A DNA stretch of 64,000 nucleotides from Rebecca billardiae RCC1528 (lineage: Eukaryota; Haptophyta): positions 1,054,001-1,118,000 of the forward strand of contig OZ251230.1 in NCBI GenBank assembly GCA_965240325.2. Direction: 5' to 3'. This document shows, piece by piece, positions 18,440 to 28,442 of this stretch. The first letter of the stretch is position 1. Each line of letters opens with the position of its first letter. Both the position numbers and the translations under genes were made by a program. The notes beneath the pieces are model-generated. The model did no database searches and was not told where the DNA came from. It saw only the letters and a program-made list of their open reading frames with translations.

Positions 18440-20844
18440 ATGGAGGCCATCAAGCGCATCGTGTCGGAGATCAGCTTCATGTGCCGCATGAAGGACGTGC
18501 AGGTCTCCGACACCCTCGCCGCCTTCATCGCGCACACAATCGTGCTCGAGCACGCGGCCATCTTCCCGCTCGACAAGGAGCTCAACGAGGCAGACGTGCA
18601 GGACCTGATCCGGATGTCGGTCGAGCGGCTGCTCACGGTGGATTCGGCGTCGTTAGAAACGATCAAGATGCAGGTCTCCTTCGACGGCGCCAAGCTCGAC
18701 GAGCAGGAGGCGCTCGAGCACACGCGCTCGACGCGCGAATCTCGCGAGAACGCGCTGCTCACGGACATCATCGAGGCGAAGCTCAAGGGGACGAAGGACG
18801 TGGAGGCGATGACCGCGCTATACCGGCGCATTTTCAACTTCCTCGTCATACGCTCCGGCCTCGACCCCGGCCAGGTCCGCCCGGCCGAGCGCGAGATTGC
18901 GGCTGCGCTCGAGAGCGTGTTCCCTCGCATCGGCCTCAAGGCGTTCACGCTGCTGCCGCCGGAGGACAAGGCGGCGCAGCTGTACGAGCTGTCGAACATC
19001 GTGCTCGGCATCCGCCTCTTCAACCGCTCCATCGGCAAGGGCGGCGCCGGCATCGAGGACTTCCCCGCCATCTCGCGCGCGCGCTGCCAGCAGTTTTTGG
19101 ACGTGGCGGGCGGCGAGCTCGAGAACGTGGGCACGCTCAATGACCAGTACACGGAGGTGATCTCGTACCGGCACTCGGCGCCGCGGCAGGCGCAGATGTC
19201 GGGCGCGTCCGCGGCCGAGCGCGAGGCGGAGGGCGCCAAGCTGCAGCGCCTGCAGGAGGAGCTCACCAACCGGCGGCAGTACGCGGCCTACCTGACGCTC
19301 CTCTTTGACGGCGTGCAGCAGAGCGCCAAGCACATCGCCGAGCTCGAGCGGATGTTCGACAAGGTGCGCCGCGCGCGGACGGGGCGGTCCGTGCGCTCCG
19401 TCCGCCCCGCCGCTCACACACCCCGCGCACGCGTGGCGCGCGCGCGCAGGCCATGGACAACCTGAAGCAGCTGGTGGGCTCGCGCACCTCTGTGCCCAAG
19501 GAGCAGGTCTACCCTCGCTTTGACGCGCTGGCCAAGCTGTGGGTGGCGTTCGAGGACGAGGCGCTGATGCTGCAGGCCCGGCGGCAGACGCTCGAGACGC
19601 TGCACATGTATCGCACCTCGTTCCGCCCGCAGCTGCGCTCGGAGGACATCTCGCAGGCTCGCGCCGCGCGCCGCGCCGCCGCCGCCGCCGCCGCCGCCGC
19701 GTCGAGCGGCTTCGGTGGCCCTCGGCAGGCGATCGGGACGCGTTCAGTGGCGGACGATCAGCAGGCGGCCGCGCTCGCGGGCGGCGTACCTCCACCGTCG
19801 CAGACGGCGCAGGCGCAGCAGCCCGAGGCCGGCGCGGCGGACGCCGCCGCCGACGCCGCCGACGCGCAGCCGGGTGGCGGCCCGGAGGCCGCGGCCGCGG
19901 CCGCCGCGGCCGCCGCGGCCGCGGCCGCAACCACTGCCGGCGCATCCGAGGGCCTCGCGGCGGGCCACGAGGACGACGTGGCGGAGCACATCCCGTCGTC
20001 GTTCGCGCCGTCGATGCTGCAGCTCTCGCTCGAGCTCGAGGGCTTCTGCCCGCACACCCTCGTCGAGCGGCAGGGCCTCCTGCTCCCGGGCTCGCCCGAG
20101 TGCATTGTGCGGTATCGCAAGCGCTACTACGCGTGCCTGGACGCGGACGCCATGCGCGCCTTCCAGGCTGACCCTGGGCGGTACGTGCAGGGCGCGCTGG
20201 CGCAGGCGACGCGCTCGCCCGAGCTGATCCACCTGCTCCGGCTGCAGGAGCACTTCCCCGGAGCGTCGATCTCGGAGGTGATGCGCCGGGCGCGCGCCGC
20301 CGGGCCGGCGCCGACCGACGAGGACGGCGAGATGCTCCCCGGTGCGAACCTGCCGCGTCAGAAGCAGGACGCGCAGATGCAGACCGTCACACACGTGGTC
20401 GAGAAGCACATCGACTACTCGTACGAGTACTCGGAGTGGGCGCTGCGCAGGCGCGCGCTGGACCTGGCCAACCTGCGGAACAAGGCGACCAAGGGGCAGC
20501 AGACCTCGCGGAGCCACTTCCGCAAGCAGGCGGAGACACAGGTGCACCCGCGCGCGCGCCGTGCGGCGTGCGCGCGCGCCGTGCGGCGTGCGCTCGCCCC
20601 GTGCGCGCCGCCCTCGGCGCGCGGCCGTGCTCACCATCGACGCGCCCGGCGCGGACGCCTCTTGCCGGCGCGCGCGCAGGTGTACCCCCCGCGCGAGTCG
20701 GGCACGCAGACGGGCGTGGTGGCCGGCACGGAGGCGCCGCGCATGGTCAACTACATCAAGGGCCTGCGCGGCCATCCGGACTCGGAGATGCACATTGTCA
20801 ACCTCACCATCGACCCGGGTGCGGCCGTCGACCCCGCAGCGTGA
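18440..20844 (+). CDS. CFAP206: Cilia- and flagella-associated protein 206
   Basis: Three exons: 18440-19363, 19450-20541 and 20680-20844, giving 726 residues. Both introns are phase 0 (86 and 138 nt), with donors GTGCGC and GTGCAC and GCAG acceptors. The second could be read through in frame. Family text: MEAIKRIVSEISFMCRMKDV at the start, then FIAHTIVLEHAAIFPLDKEL and RRIFNFLVIRSGLDPG. In the C-terminal part: CIVRYRKRYYACLDADAMRA, EYSEWALRRRALDLANLR, KQAETQ, then YPPRESGTQTG and NYIKGLRGHPDSE. An Ala-rich linker sits around residues 385-490 of the protein (poly-Ala encoded by GCC/GCG). FAP206 (DUF3508) docks radial spoke RS2 and the c dynein to the 96-nm axonemal repeat, so the organism builds motile flagella. 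The usual animal length is about 620 residues. The excess is the Ala-rich linker. Confidence 0.9.
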
Positions 20845-21856
20845 GACCATCGGCATCGGCGCGGCGTGGGTGGTCGACGCGGGGCGTGACGCCCGCCCTC
20901 GTCAAAGAGGACGGCGATTAGCTGCGCTTCGTCCGAGTTCCGTACCGACGAGAGCCGGTCACCACGTTCCGAGCGGTTCGGGGAGTGGGACACGACTCAC
21001 GAGTCAGTGAGACAGTGACGAGGACCCTGCGTGCGCCACTCGATCGCCGGTAGCTAGGCTTCGTCGGTAAATTATCGGTGCTACTGCTGGCAGCAGTAGC
21101 CTGCAGCGCGCCGCGCGGGCTACTCACTGGCTCGGGCACGCCAGTCGCCGCCAGCTTAGTCGGACATTCCTAGCGGTGGCAGACGTGGCAGTGGCCGCAG
21201 CCGCAGGGCCCGCGGCCGCCGGGCTGCACTCCGGTCCGTAGCCACTCGAGTGAGTCTCGACGGCCAGCGAAGTTGAAACGGAGTCATCACGCGCACTGAT
21301 GACACTGTCACTGGGCTAGCGGCTCTAAGTCTAGCCTGCTCTAGGGCACTCTCTAGTCAGCCTACTTAGTTAGGTAGCTGCTAGCCGACTACCTTAACCT
21401 GACGGTACCGCAGCCGCCTGATGATTGACACTGATGAGTCGTCAATAATTAATAATTATTATTCGGACATCAGGACGCCGAGGGCGACAGAGTGAGTGTG
21501 ACAGACTACTGAGTACTGACAGTGACAGAGACTCGACTACCGTTGAAACTACCGAGAGGCGAGACTCCCCCGCCGAGTGACGAGTCGTTACTCTCAGTCT
21601 CGCCCTGATCATCATCATAATTGGGACCGCGACTGAGTAGCGCTATATAGCATAGCCGTACGACTTGTCGACTACGTACGCCGGTGCCCGGTCGGTACGG
21701 ACTACGCGCCCGCGGTTCACCGACTCACTGCCCGCAGCGGCCAGCGGGCGACCGTCACCGGCCCGGTCGGTCCGTGACCGTCACTCGGACCGACTGACTT
21801 GAATCTTGATCGGAGTTTCAACCCGGTTTCGGGCGTTCATGGGCACAGTTTCGGCT
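20845..21856. other. Intergenic region, no gene seen
   Basis: No frame with recognisable domains. Low-complexity AT-rich patches occur near 21445-21462 (ATAATTAATAATTATTATTC). The next feature is a terminal-inverted-repeat element starting at 21861. Confidence 0.55.
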
Positions 21857-22963
21857 TTCACGGATATCCCCCTGCAACAGATAGGACTTAGTCCTATGCC
21901 ATAGGACAAGATCACCAGAGCGCCAGCGCCTCAGTTCTGCGCGTACGATCATCGGTGTGGCTATATCGTACACACAACTCAACGGGCTATTGACACACAC
22001 CGTCTCCGCCTGCCGCCACTGCTACAGCGATCGGGCGCGCGCGCGCGTACGCGCGCGCGCGCGCGCTCGGTTGTGGGACAACCGGCCGCCAGGGACGGCC
22101 CCACAACCAGCACATGACAGCGTCAGTTGCTCGCCCCTGGCAGCCGAGCGGCGACCCTGGGCACGGACGGCGCCGGCGAGTGCTCGCACCGGATGCCCGC
22201 GCTGCCGCCCGCACCGCCGCCCACGCCGCCAGGCGCGTTGCTGCCCGTGGCACACCGATTCTGGGGCGGGGCGAAGAGAGGGCAACCGCCATCGTGCGTG
22301 CGGCCACGGACTTCCCACGATGGTGGCGGCCGTCCTTGTGGACCACGAGCCCACGAATCCAAGAGCGTGCGGGTCGAGCGTCGCGTAAATCGACTGCGGC
22401 ACACGCATGGCGTGTCTACAGGTGCGATACCATCCACGCACGCGACATGGCAAGATGTTCCGGCTACCTCCGAGGCTTGCTCTACATGCGCGCCGATGCT
22501 CGATCGCAACCACCTGACGACGCGAGCGACCCGCAGCGGCTTGCGCGCGCAGCCCCGGCGTGACGTACAATGCCATGCTTGGCGAAGACCAAAACGCATT
22601 GTGGATGAACCTCATACGACTCCGGTCTAACACAGTGAACCACGATGTGTGAGCATCAAGCTGGGTGTCATCTACAAGTGCCACATGGCGGTCGGCGTTG
22701 CCGCCGTGGAGTCGCAAGGCGGCAACGACCGCGACGGCTTCACGCGCTCCATCCGTGGAGCCCAAAACATGCGGTGGTGGTCGAAAATCACAACAAGCTC
22801 GCTCTGGCGGATGGTGGCGACACTGCTACCGACCCCTAGGCGCAGTCGTACCATTCGGCAATATGAGAAAATGTCGTCTACTGAGTCGTCCCTGTGGCTG
22901 TCCTGTGGCATAGGACCCAGTCCTATGGCACAGGCCACAGGACAGCAGTGGGATATCCGTTCA
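21857..22963. mobile_element. 1,099-bp element with terminal inverted repeats and TTCA target duplication
   Basis: The left end at 21861 reads CGGATATCCCCCTGC and the right end, read inward from 22959 on the other strand, CGGATATCCCACTGC. Both ends then carry a related array: left ATAGGAC-TTA-GTCCTAT-GCC-ATAGGAC (21881-21907), right (reverse) ATAGGAC-TGG-GTCCTAT-GCC-ACAGGAC. Immediately outside both ends is TTCA (21857-21860 and 22960-22963), a candidate 4-bp target-site duplication. Inside, the longest frame is minus 22022-22765 (247 residues) without a recognised transposase; the (GC)n stretch at 22032-22068 is low complexity. Most likely a non-autonomous or decayed DNA transposon of unassigned superfamily. 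Confidence 0.7.
22900..22943. repeat. Nested palindrome in the right terminal repeat
   Basis: Outer arms GTCCTGTGGC (22900-22909) and GCCACAGGAC (22934-22943) enclose ATAGGAC-CCA-GTCCTAT (22910-22926). The seven-base arms and three-base spacers give a ten-base period, which would put each half-site on the same face of the DNA helix. Likely transposase binding sites, by inference. Confidence 0.65.
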
Positions 22964-23397
22964 GACCGCGTCCGGCGGCTCCCGGCGCGGGATCAGACTC
23001 ACTACAGTAGTCACAGTCATGGCGCGTCGCGGCCGCCGCCGGTCCGGCCGGTCCGGCCGGTCCGCTATTAATTCGGCAATATCAGCCTGGATAATGAGGC
23101 GCGAGTTCGGAATACTCCGAGATGGCCGCCTGGGCGACGAATTGGTGATCCGACCACTGGCTCCACCTTGTTCCGGCCTCCACCGGCGCCGGGCCAACAC
23201 TGCCGCGGATCAGCCCGAAGTCGATCGACAAATGATGCGAGCTGTAGCCTCCTCGCGACAAGGCAGCCTGAGACGGAGAGGCCCCGATTGTCCGAAGGCG
23301 ACGAAGCAGCCCGGCGACAAGCGCTTCGTCGTGAGCCCAAAGAAACACCGCATGGAGCGCGCACGAGTTTCACCGGTGTGCTGGTGCCGCCAGAGAT

Positions 23398-23781
23398 TCA
23401 TTTCCTGGACTGCACCATGATAATGTGCCATCCCCACTGCGTGTGCACAGGCTCCCTCAAGTACTGCCCCTCAGGGCACAGCAGCGCAGCTTCCCAGAAG
23501 ATCGGGTCGAGCTCATCTCGCCGCTTCCACCCCAGCAGACCCGACCGCCCCGCCTTGTCGATGGAGTACTCGCGGGCTGCTTCGTTGAAGCTCTTCTGAC
23601 CGGTGTTGACCTGCTCGAGCACCTCGAGCGCCAGCTTCTGCTTCTCGACGAGAATGTGCCGGATCTCCATTGCAGCAACGCCCTTTGTCGGCGCGACTGG
23701 CTCTGCTGCCTTGCCCTTGCCCTTGCCCTTGCCGGCCCCACCGTCATTTCCGTCACCTTTGCCACCCTTGTCACGACCCAT
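23398..23781 (-). CDS. PIN4: Parvulin-type peptidyl-prolyl cis-trans isomerase (Par14/PIN4)
   Basis: A 127-residue single-exon protein, close to human PIN4 (131). The N-terminus is a Gly/Lys-rich basic tail (KGGKGDGNDGGAGKGKGKGK), as in Par14, which uses it for nucleic-acid binding. Residues about 36-127 form the rotamase domain: MEIRHILVEKQKLALEVLEQ, FNEAAREYSIDKAGRSGLLG, and FWEAALLCPEGQY near the end with HTQWGWHIIMVQ. Without a WW domain it belongs to the Par14 branch, not Pin1. Roles reported for Par14 are ribosome biogenesis and chromatin association. Head to head with SDHAF4, with 181 bp between the ATGs. Confidence 0.93.
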   Translation of the reverse strand: MGRDKGGKGDGNDGGAGKGKGKGKAAEPVAPTKGVAAMEIRHILVEKQKLALEVLEQVNTGQKSFNEAAREYSIDKAGRSGLLGWKRRDELDPIFWEAALLCPEGQYLREPVHTQWGWHIIMVQSRK

Positions 23782-23962
23782 GGGTGTCAGCAGTACTCGA
23801 GCGCTTGTCGACGCAGCCGCAGCACGGCCGTGGCTGCTCGTCCACCAAGATCTCGTCCACCACCCTGTTGATCTTGATCAAGCCGCACCCACAACGGGCG
23901 GGCGCGGCACTTCACTGACTTCAGTACCCATACTTACGTACCCCCATACTCAGAAAACCACG
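23782..23962. promoter_or_regulatory. Shared intergenic region between PIN4 and SDHAF4
   Basis: 181 bp between divergent ATGs. Two near-direct copies of AAGATCTCGTCCACCA / GATCTTGATCAAGC lie near 23850-23880. A bidirectional promoter is inferred from geometry. Confidence 0.35.
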
Positions 23963-24301
23963 ATGGCGGCCCGTTCGCGCAGCTTCTCACTGGGCGCACG
24001 GCTGAGCACGCTTCGAGCGGTCTCATGCGCGCCTTCCTCGCCAGGCGTGGTGGTCAGGGCTTTGGCGACGAGCTCAACGGACCTAAAGGATCGGCTGGAG
24101 CAGCAGACACTCGCTGATGTGCGCTCCAGGCTCCGCGTCGATCAGGGCTCAGAGCGAGCCGCCGAAGCAGACGAGCCATGGGATGACGACGTGGCAGAAG
24201 GCGACGCAGAGGCTGGCCACGAAGTCGGTGGACCGAAAGGCCTCGAACCGACGAGATTTGGCGACTGGGAACGCAAAGGTAGGTGCACGGACTTCGCGTG
24301 A
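23963..24301 (+). CDS. SDHAF4: Succinate dehydrogenase assembly factor 4
   Basis: A 112-residue protein. The N-terminus is a good mitochondrial presequence (MAARSRSFSLGARLSTLRAV). The C-terminus is the DUF1674/Sdh8 signature: EVGGPKGLEPTRFGDWERKG followed by RCTDFA. SDHAF4 binds the FAD-loaded SDHA subunit in the mitochondrial matrix and promotes its assembly with SDHB while limiting autoxidation. Length fits the family (about 100-140). The ATG at 23963 is the only sensible start, because the frame upstream overlaps the divergent PIN4 gene. Ends in TGA. No intron. Confidence 0.92.
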   Translation: MAARSRSFSLGARLSTLRAVSCAPSSPGVVVRALATSSTDLKDRLEQQTLADVRSRLRVDQGSERAAEADEPWDDDVAEGDAEAGHEVGGPKGLEPTRFGDWERKGRCTDFA

Positions 24302-24643
24302 CACGCAGTGAAGCGACGCCATCACGTTGACGTGAGGACGTCGTCAAGTGGCGGCTCCATCATCGTCAACTCGCGGCAGCTGCATGACGCAGGCATGTGG
24401 TGACCCGATGGCTCTCTTGCAGCGGGACCGAAGAGTCAGGGACTACCGGGATTTTCCGTCATCCGGCCGCAGGATGCTCGGAGTCGGACCGCGTCACAGG
24501 GTCGGCGTGGCAAGGCACGGGGCCTCCTCCGGTCGGCCGCCTGGCCGATCGTCCGTCAGACTCGGGATCAATGAAAAATATTTTAAAGTGCTAAACTTAT
24601 TTTAAAACGTCTGACCGATCAGCCTCACTGCCACCCGCAAGTA

Positions 24644-24686
24644 TCTCGCCTGCCTGAGCTGTTAGTGCGTCTCTTATTCTTCGTAG
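24644..24686 (+). repeat. Dispersed repeat, third copy
   Basis: TCTCGCCTGCCTGAGCTG then TAGTGCGTCTCTTATTCTTC matches the ends of the tandem units at 876-1310, in the same orientation. Only the terminal 43 bp is shared here. Confidence 0.65.
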
Positions 24687-24789
24687 CATCAAGCACTGCA
24701 TCAGTGCAGCAGCCCGCCCGGGCGGGCCGGGCTGCGACATCGAATACCACCTCATCTGCTTCATCGCCCAGAGCGCGCTAGGCGGCGCG

Positions 24790-24985
24790 CTCACTCTCCA
24801 AGCCCCTCTTGTGCAGCTGCGCGCCGCTTGGCCGGCGTGCGGCGACGCGTACTACGACCTCATCCTCATCCAGGCGCCCACGCGGGCGCACGGGGGCGAC
24901 AGCCGCGGCTGCCGCTTGCCGGAGCTGCTCGCCGCTAGGTCGGCGGGCGGCGACATCGACTACGACCTCACCCTCATCCAAGTGC
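24790..24985. repeat. Imperfect tandem repeat, about 100-bp period
   Basis: Two units share GACTACGACCTCAYCCTCATCCA with the preceding C/T-rich text (centred at 24850-24880 and 24950-24982). Read on the minus strand both give a peptide like VVVDVAARRPSGEQL. No start-to-stop gene of known type is visible. Confidence 0.5.
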
Positions 24986-25107
24986 TCCGGAAGGCGCTCG
25001 GCCGCGGCGGCATCTGCCGTCGCCGCCGCGTGCCCCAGGCCGAGGGGCGGTGCTCCATCCCGGCCCCGCTCCCGTAGGGGGGCAGGGCTGCGGGTGGCGC
25101 ACTGTCT

Positions 25108-25186
25108 GACCTGGACGGAAGGCGCGGACGCATTCTATGTGTCTGTTGCACTCTGAGCCTGACGTTTGTCCGATGCTGCCACGTCG

Positions 25187-25188
<2 letters not shown>
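25108..25188 (-). repeat. Dispersed 85-bp repeat next to a (TA)n tract
   Basis: Read on the minus strand it begins AACGACGTGGCAGCAT and continues CGTCAGGCTCAGAGTGCAAC, ending CGCGCCTTCC and CAGGTC. It matches 41068-41153 closely and the first 25-60 bp match 35409-35470 and 57188-57214. The start abuts the (TA)n microsatellite at 25188-25240. Confidence 0.7.

Positions 25189-25240
<52 letters not shown>
25188..25240. repeat. (TA)n microsatellite
   Basis: About 26 uninterrupted TA units, directly joined to the dispersed repeat at 25108-25188. Confidence 0.95.
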
Positions 25241-25950
25241 TATTTAATTAATACTAAGCTATCACTATAATAAAGCGGCCTATTCGTTCGCCGCGGCGGC
25301 GCCGCGGCCCTAAAAATCGCCGCGGCACGGCCACGCAGTCTGACTGTGACGGCGGCCCGCCGCACCAGCAGTACAGTCGGGGCTTCTGATGACTATTGAC
25401 TCGTCCGCGACAGTCCCTGATAGTGAGTGAAGGCCGAGTCTCCGCGTCTCCGGCGTCTGCCTGAGTCTGAGAGTCGTCACTGAGTCGGACGGCGAAAGTC
25501 TGCTTTAGAACCAGCAGACGTACAGTCTCATGGCTTCCGATGCTGCCCGGCACTGCGCCCCGCAGCGCCCGGCGAGTCGGTCCGCAGACGGGACCGCGTA
25601 GTACAGGTACTACTAGTACGGCGCTGCCGGTATTGCGGCGCCGCGGGAATGCGGCCCGAGGCGAGTGGCCAGCTAAGCTATACGGTCGTATTAATATTTC
25701 GGTGTCGAACCGACGGCGACGGTTGTCAATCATCAATGATCTCGGAGCCCGCGTCGCAGTACGATTCAGTGTGTTATTGACCCGTCGACCGCGCTGACCA
25801 GTCGTCTCGAATGCGTGCACCACTCGGAGAGGAGGGCGGTGAGGTGCGTCTAGTCATAGAGAGCAAGAGCTCGCTCACACATGTTGAAGAGGAGCTTGCA
25901 GGCTCTTGCAGATCCGGTGCCCTGTGCAAGGCCGATGTGAGCATCGTCAA

Positions 25951-26301
25951 TCAACACCATTTGCGGTGCTGCATGAGGAGGCCAACGCCGGTCATCGCGT
26001 CGAGCACTTTGCCGCTGCGCGTGAGATGGATGGTATCGCGCGAGGGAGTTAAGTGCCCCGGTACTATGCGCCCACCGTCTGCTCGCCTGCCAGCATCGTC
26101 CGAATGGCCGGCCAGCGATAGGGCACGATGTGACTCGGAGCAGTACGGTGCGTCGTTCAGCAGGAAGACGGGCGCGTCCGAGTTGAGATATTCGCCGCAG
26201 TGGTGGCAGCAGTGCATGCGAGTCTCTGGTCTGTCGTCTCCATAGGGGTCGGTGCTCGCCCTTGGGCGGGAGATTTGTGGCTTCAATTGCATCGTCGTCA
26301 T
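25951..26301 (-). CDS. Small FLZ-like zinc-finger protein
   Basis: A 116-residue frame from the ATG at 26301 (a second ATG at 26217). Residues about 30-60 read CCHHCGEYLNSDAPVFLLND, then APYCSESHRAL. The C-x2-C-x18-C-x3-H spacing resembles plant FLZ domains, where a final Cys replaces the His. FLZ proteins are adaptors of SnRK1 kinase signalling in plants, but whether that holds here is unknown. No intron is needed. The C-terminal 50 residues have no recognisable domain. It could also be a fragment of a larger gene. Moderate to low confidence. Confidence 0.45.
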   Translation of the reverse strand: MTTMQLKPQISRPRASTDPYGDDRPETRMHCCHHCGEYLNSDAPVFLLNDAPYCSESHRALSLAGHSDDAGRRADGGRIVPGHLTPSRDTIHLTRSGKVLDAMTGVGLLMQHRKWC

Positions 26302-26615
26302 GGCCTGCGCCCACGGCCTGCGCCCACGGCCGCGCCGTCGACTAGCTGCCCCGTCCGCTTGCAGTGGCGGCCGGTGACAACGTCACGTTCGGTGGCTGGG
26401 ATGATAGTTCGGCGTCGCTCCTGAGAAGCTCTTGGCTTGGGACTTGCACCACATAATAACGGCCAGCTGGTCGAAAAGATTGAGTTTGGTGCGTTGCAAG
26501 CGACCGAAATCGCGATACTATGGTCTGAGTTTGGATCAGTGCCGAGTGCCGAATCAACCATTCGTCATAAAGTACTGGCGCGGCAACCTGCCACCGTGAG
26601 TGAGCCTTACGCACG

Positions 26616-27161
26616 TTAAAACAAATAAACTGTATCTGATGAGGCGCGGGCTATAGTATCGTAGTAACGAATCGGTACGGTATAGTGGCGTCGATGCAAC
26701 GTGACCACCGCTGTGGTGCTCGTGTCCTGCTCCAGCCCACGCTTGTGCCCAATGTGCGCACCACTCCCAAGGCGCGTCATGGCAGCCAGCTTGTGCACAG
26801 CGCACCGGCTGGCGCGTGCGTCGTTCGGCATGCCGAACGAAGGCACCTTGGTGCAGCCCGCGTGATCACACTTGTGGCTCTTCACGTCGAACATGCCGGC
26901 CAGCTTGTGCGCAGCGCACCGGCTGGCGCCGGAGGGAGGCTGCTTGGTGCAGCCGACGTGATCACACTTGGGCTCACCACATTGACCATGCCGGCCAGCT
27001 TGTGCGCAGCGCACCGGCTGGCACCGGCTGGCGCGCGCGTCACCTGCCATGCCAAACGACGGCCCCTTGGTGCAGCCCTCGTGAACACACTGGCGGCTCT
27101 TCACGCCGACCATGCCGGCCAGCTTGTGCGCAGCGCACCGGCTGGCGCGGTCACCTGCCAT
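26616..27161 (-). CDS. EsV-1-7 cysteine-repeat protein (possibly decaying)
   Basis: A 181-residue frame from the ATG at 27161 to TAA. It consists of repeats that fit C-x4-C-x16-C-x2-H-x12, i.e. 38 residues or 114 nt, the definition of the EsV-1-7 domain (e.g. CDHAGCTKVPSFGMPNDARA then SRCAVHKLAAM). Repeat landmarks at 26787, 26901, 26996, 27120 and 27234 give periods of 114, 95, 124 and 114 nt. The 95-nt unit has lost 18 nt in frame and one more base; the 124-nt unit has gained 10 nt. The single-base loss and the 10-nt gain compensate, so about 18 residues are read in a shifted frame (CQPVRCAQAGRHGQCGEPK) before the motif resumes. The upstream unit near 27190-27240 is out of frame and ends in TGA. 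The family is patchily distributed in algae and includes IMMEDIATE UPRIGHT of Ectocarpus. The tail after the last repeat is unrelated and ends TVYLF. Confidence 0.7.
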   Translation of the reverse strand: MAGDRASRCAAHKLAGMVGVKSRQCVHEGCTKGPSFGMAGDARASRCQPVRCAQAGRHGQCGEPKCDHVGCTKQPPSGASRCAAHKLAGMFDVKSHKCDHAGCTKVPSFGMPNDARASRCAVHKLAAMTRLGSGAHIGHKRGLEQDTSTTAVVTLHRRHYTVPIRYYDTIARASSDTVYLF

Positions 27162-27245
27162 GCCAAACGAAGGCCCCTTGGTGCAGCCGACGTGATCACA
27201 CTTGCGAGCGGCTCTTCACGTTGACCATGCCGGCTAGCTTTTGGG
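26787..27245 (-). repeat. Tandem array of 114-bp EsV-1-7 units
   Basis: Five repeat landmarks (CAGCTTGTGCGCAGCGCACC on the plus strand, the last truncated) at 26787, 26901, 26996, 27120 and 27234. High identity between units indicates recent duplication or gene conversion. Confidence 0.85.
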
Positions 27246-27438
27246 GCTGATGTAGGGGCTGCTGAAGAAAATTCGGCCGCCATTGTTCCGGTGAGCCTCC
27301 AAAAGTTTAGTGGCGGCCGACGGGCCGAGCCGTAGAGCTGAGCCGCGTGAGTGCAGGCCGGTGGCAAGCGCCCCTCGCGTGGGGAGCGCCTGGGAGCGCG
27401 GCGCGCCGCAGCGAGCACTGCTGGCATCCGTGAGTGAG

Positions 27439-28442
27439 ATGGTTGGCTTGCCCACGCGCAAGGCGGCCACCGATGCAGCGAGAGAGATGAGCACGGCCGG
27501 TAGCCAGCTCGCCAGCCGCAATGCAATCAACTGGGACAATTACAACTACCCGCCGTTGCTGCATCTGGTGCACTTTGACCTCGAAGAGCTGGAGTCTGTG
27601 CCCAAGCTGATCGTGCGGTGGTGCAATTGGAGCTACAAGCTTCTCGTCGTCTGTCTCTTCACGAATTGTGCGAGCTGCTCCCGCCTGGTTGCCGTGCTTG
27701 ACACATGCATGACGCGCGCCTGCTGCCTTGCCCTCCCTCCAACATACGCTGCGCGCTGTGCGATGGCAGTTGTTACCAACCTCGTGCTCGCGATTGCGAA
27801 CGTCAAGCTCAAGTACTTGCATGTGGTATATGCCTTCTTCAGTGCGCGCTCGCGCCGCGCTGGCGCACCGACCTGACTCAAACGTGCCGTGCTGAAGCGC
27901 CACGCATCCCTCGGCCGCCTGCCACTGTGCGTGCAGATTTGGTCATCGGCGCAAGCGTTGGTTTCTACGCGTTCTTCTCCGGGTACAAAGGTGTGGCAAT
28001 CGCCAGCTCCAGTATGATGCATCGGTACATGGCGATGCAGGGCGCCCTGATCGTGCTCGAGTTCGCCTTCTCCATCATGGCTGCCGCCAACTTCAACGGC
28101 TGGATGCGCATCGACCAGATCAGCTCCGCCCCGACCAAGGAGCTCAAACTCTACTGGCTGGCGGCCACTTTCATCGAGAGTGTGCTGTGGACCATCACGT
28201 ACATCGTAGGCGGCGTCGCGCTGTACCACGTCATCGTTGTACGTGCACTCCGCCCACGCCATGCCGGCCGCCGCCGCCCCCGCTGACACTCGCGTTGCAC
28301 TCGCCGGCCCTGCGTGCCGCCCGCGACAACGCAGCTGGACAGGAATGGCCCCATGGCCTTCTCTGGTGCCCGCAGGGCAGTGAAGACGCTTCGAGACACG
28401 GCCAGAAATCCACAAGGAGGTGTGTCCCTGAGCAGGCTGTGA
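27439..28442 (+). CDS. SCAMP-like four-helix membrane protein
   Basis: Four inferred exons: 27439-27667, 27770-27841, 27937-28242 and 28381-28442, giving 222 residues. The three introns (102, 95 and 138 nt) are all phase 1, with donors GTGCGA, GTGCGC and GTGCAC and CAG acceptors; splicing them joins hydrophobic segments seamlessly. Before the first helix is AINWDNYNYPPLLHLVHFDL, similar to the NWPPF...HDI cytosolic lead of secretory carrier membrane proteins. Helices follow at KLLVVCLFTNFVTNLVLAIA, YLHVVYAFFNLVIGASVGFY, YMAMQGALIVLEFAFSIMAA and FIESVLWTITYIVGGVALYH. The third loop FNGWMRI also fits. SCAMPs recycle in post-Golgi and endosomal membranes. The N-terminal NPF repeats of animal SCAMPs are absent. 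The end exon (LKTLRDTARNPQGGVSLSRL) is the least certain. Head to head with the EsV-1-7 gene. Confidence 0.65.

Larger units (their letters stand above)
24302..25950. other. Intergenic region dominated by repeats
   Basis: Apart from the repeats listed separately, no gene is seen between the SDHAF4 stop and the FLZ-like gene. Frames of up to 189 residues near 25254-25823 have no recognisable content. Confidence 0.5.

Noticed and set aside
22022-22765. IS630-type transposase in the TIR element
   Set aside because: A stretch LDPHALGFVGSW recalls the LDPxRLVFxDE motif, but the acidic residue is missing, the rest does not match, and IS630/Tc1 elements duplicate TA, not four bases.
26616-27161. 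The EsV-1-7 locus as an integrated virus
   Set aside because: The domain is named after a brown-algal virus, but no other viral gene surrounds it and the family also occurs as ordinary cellular genes in algae.
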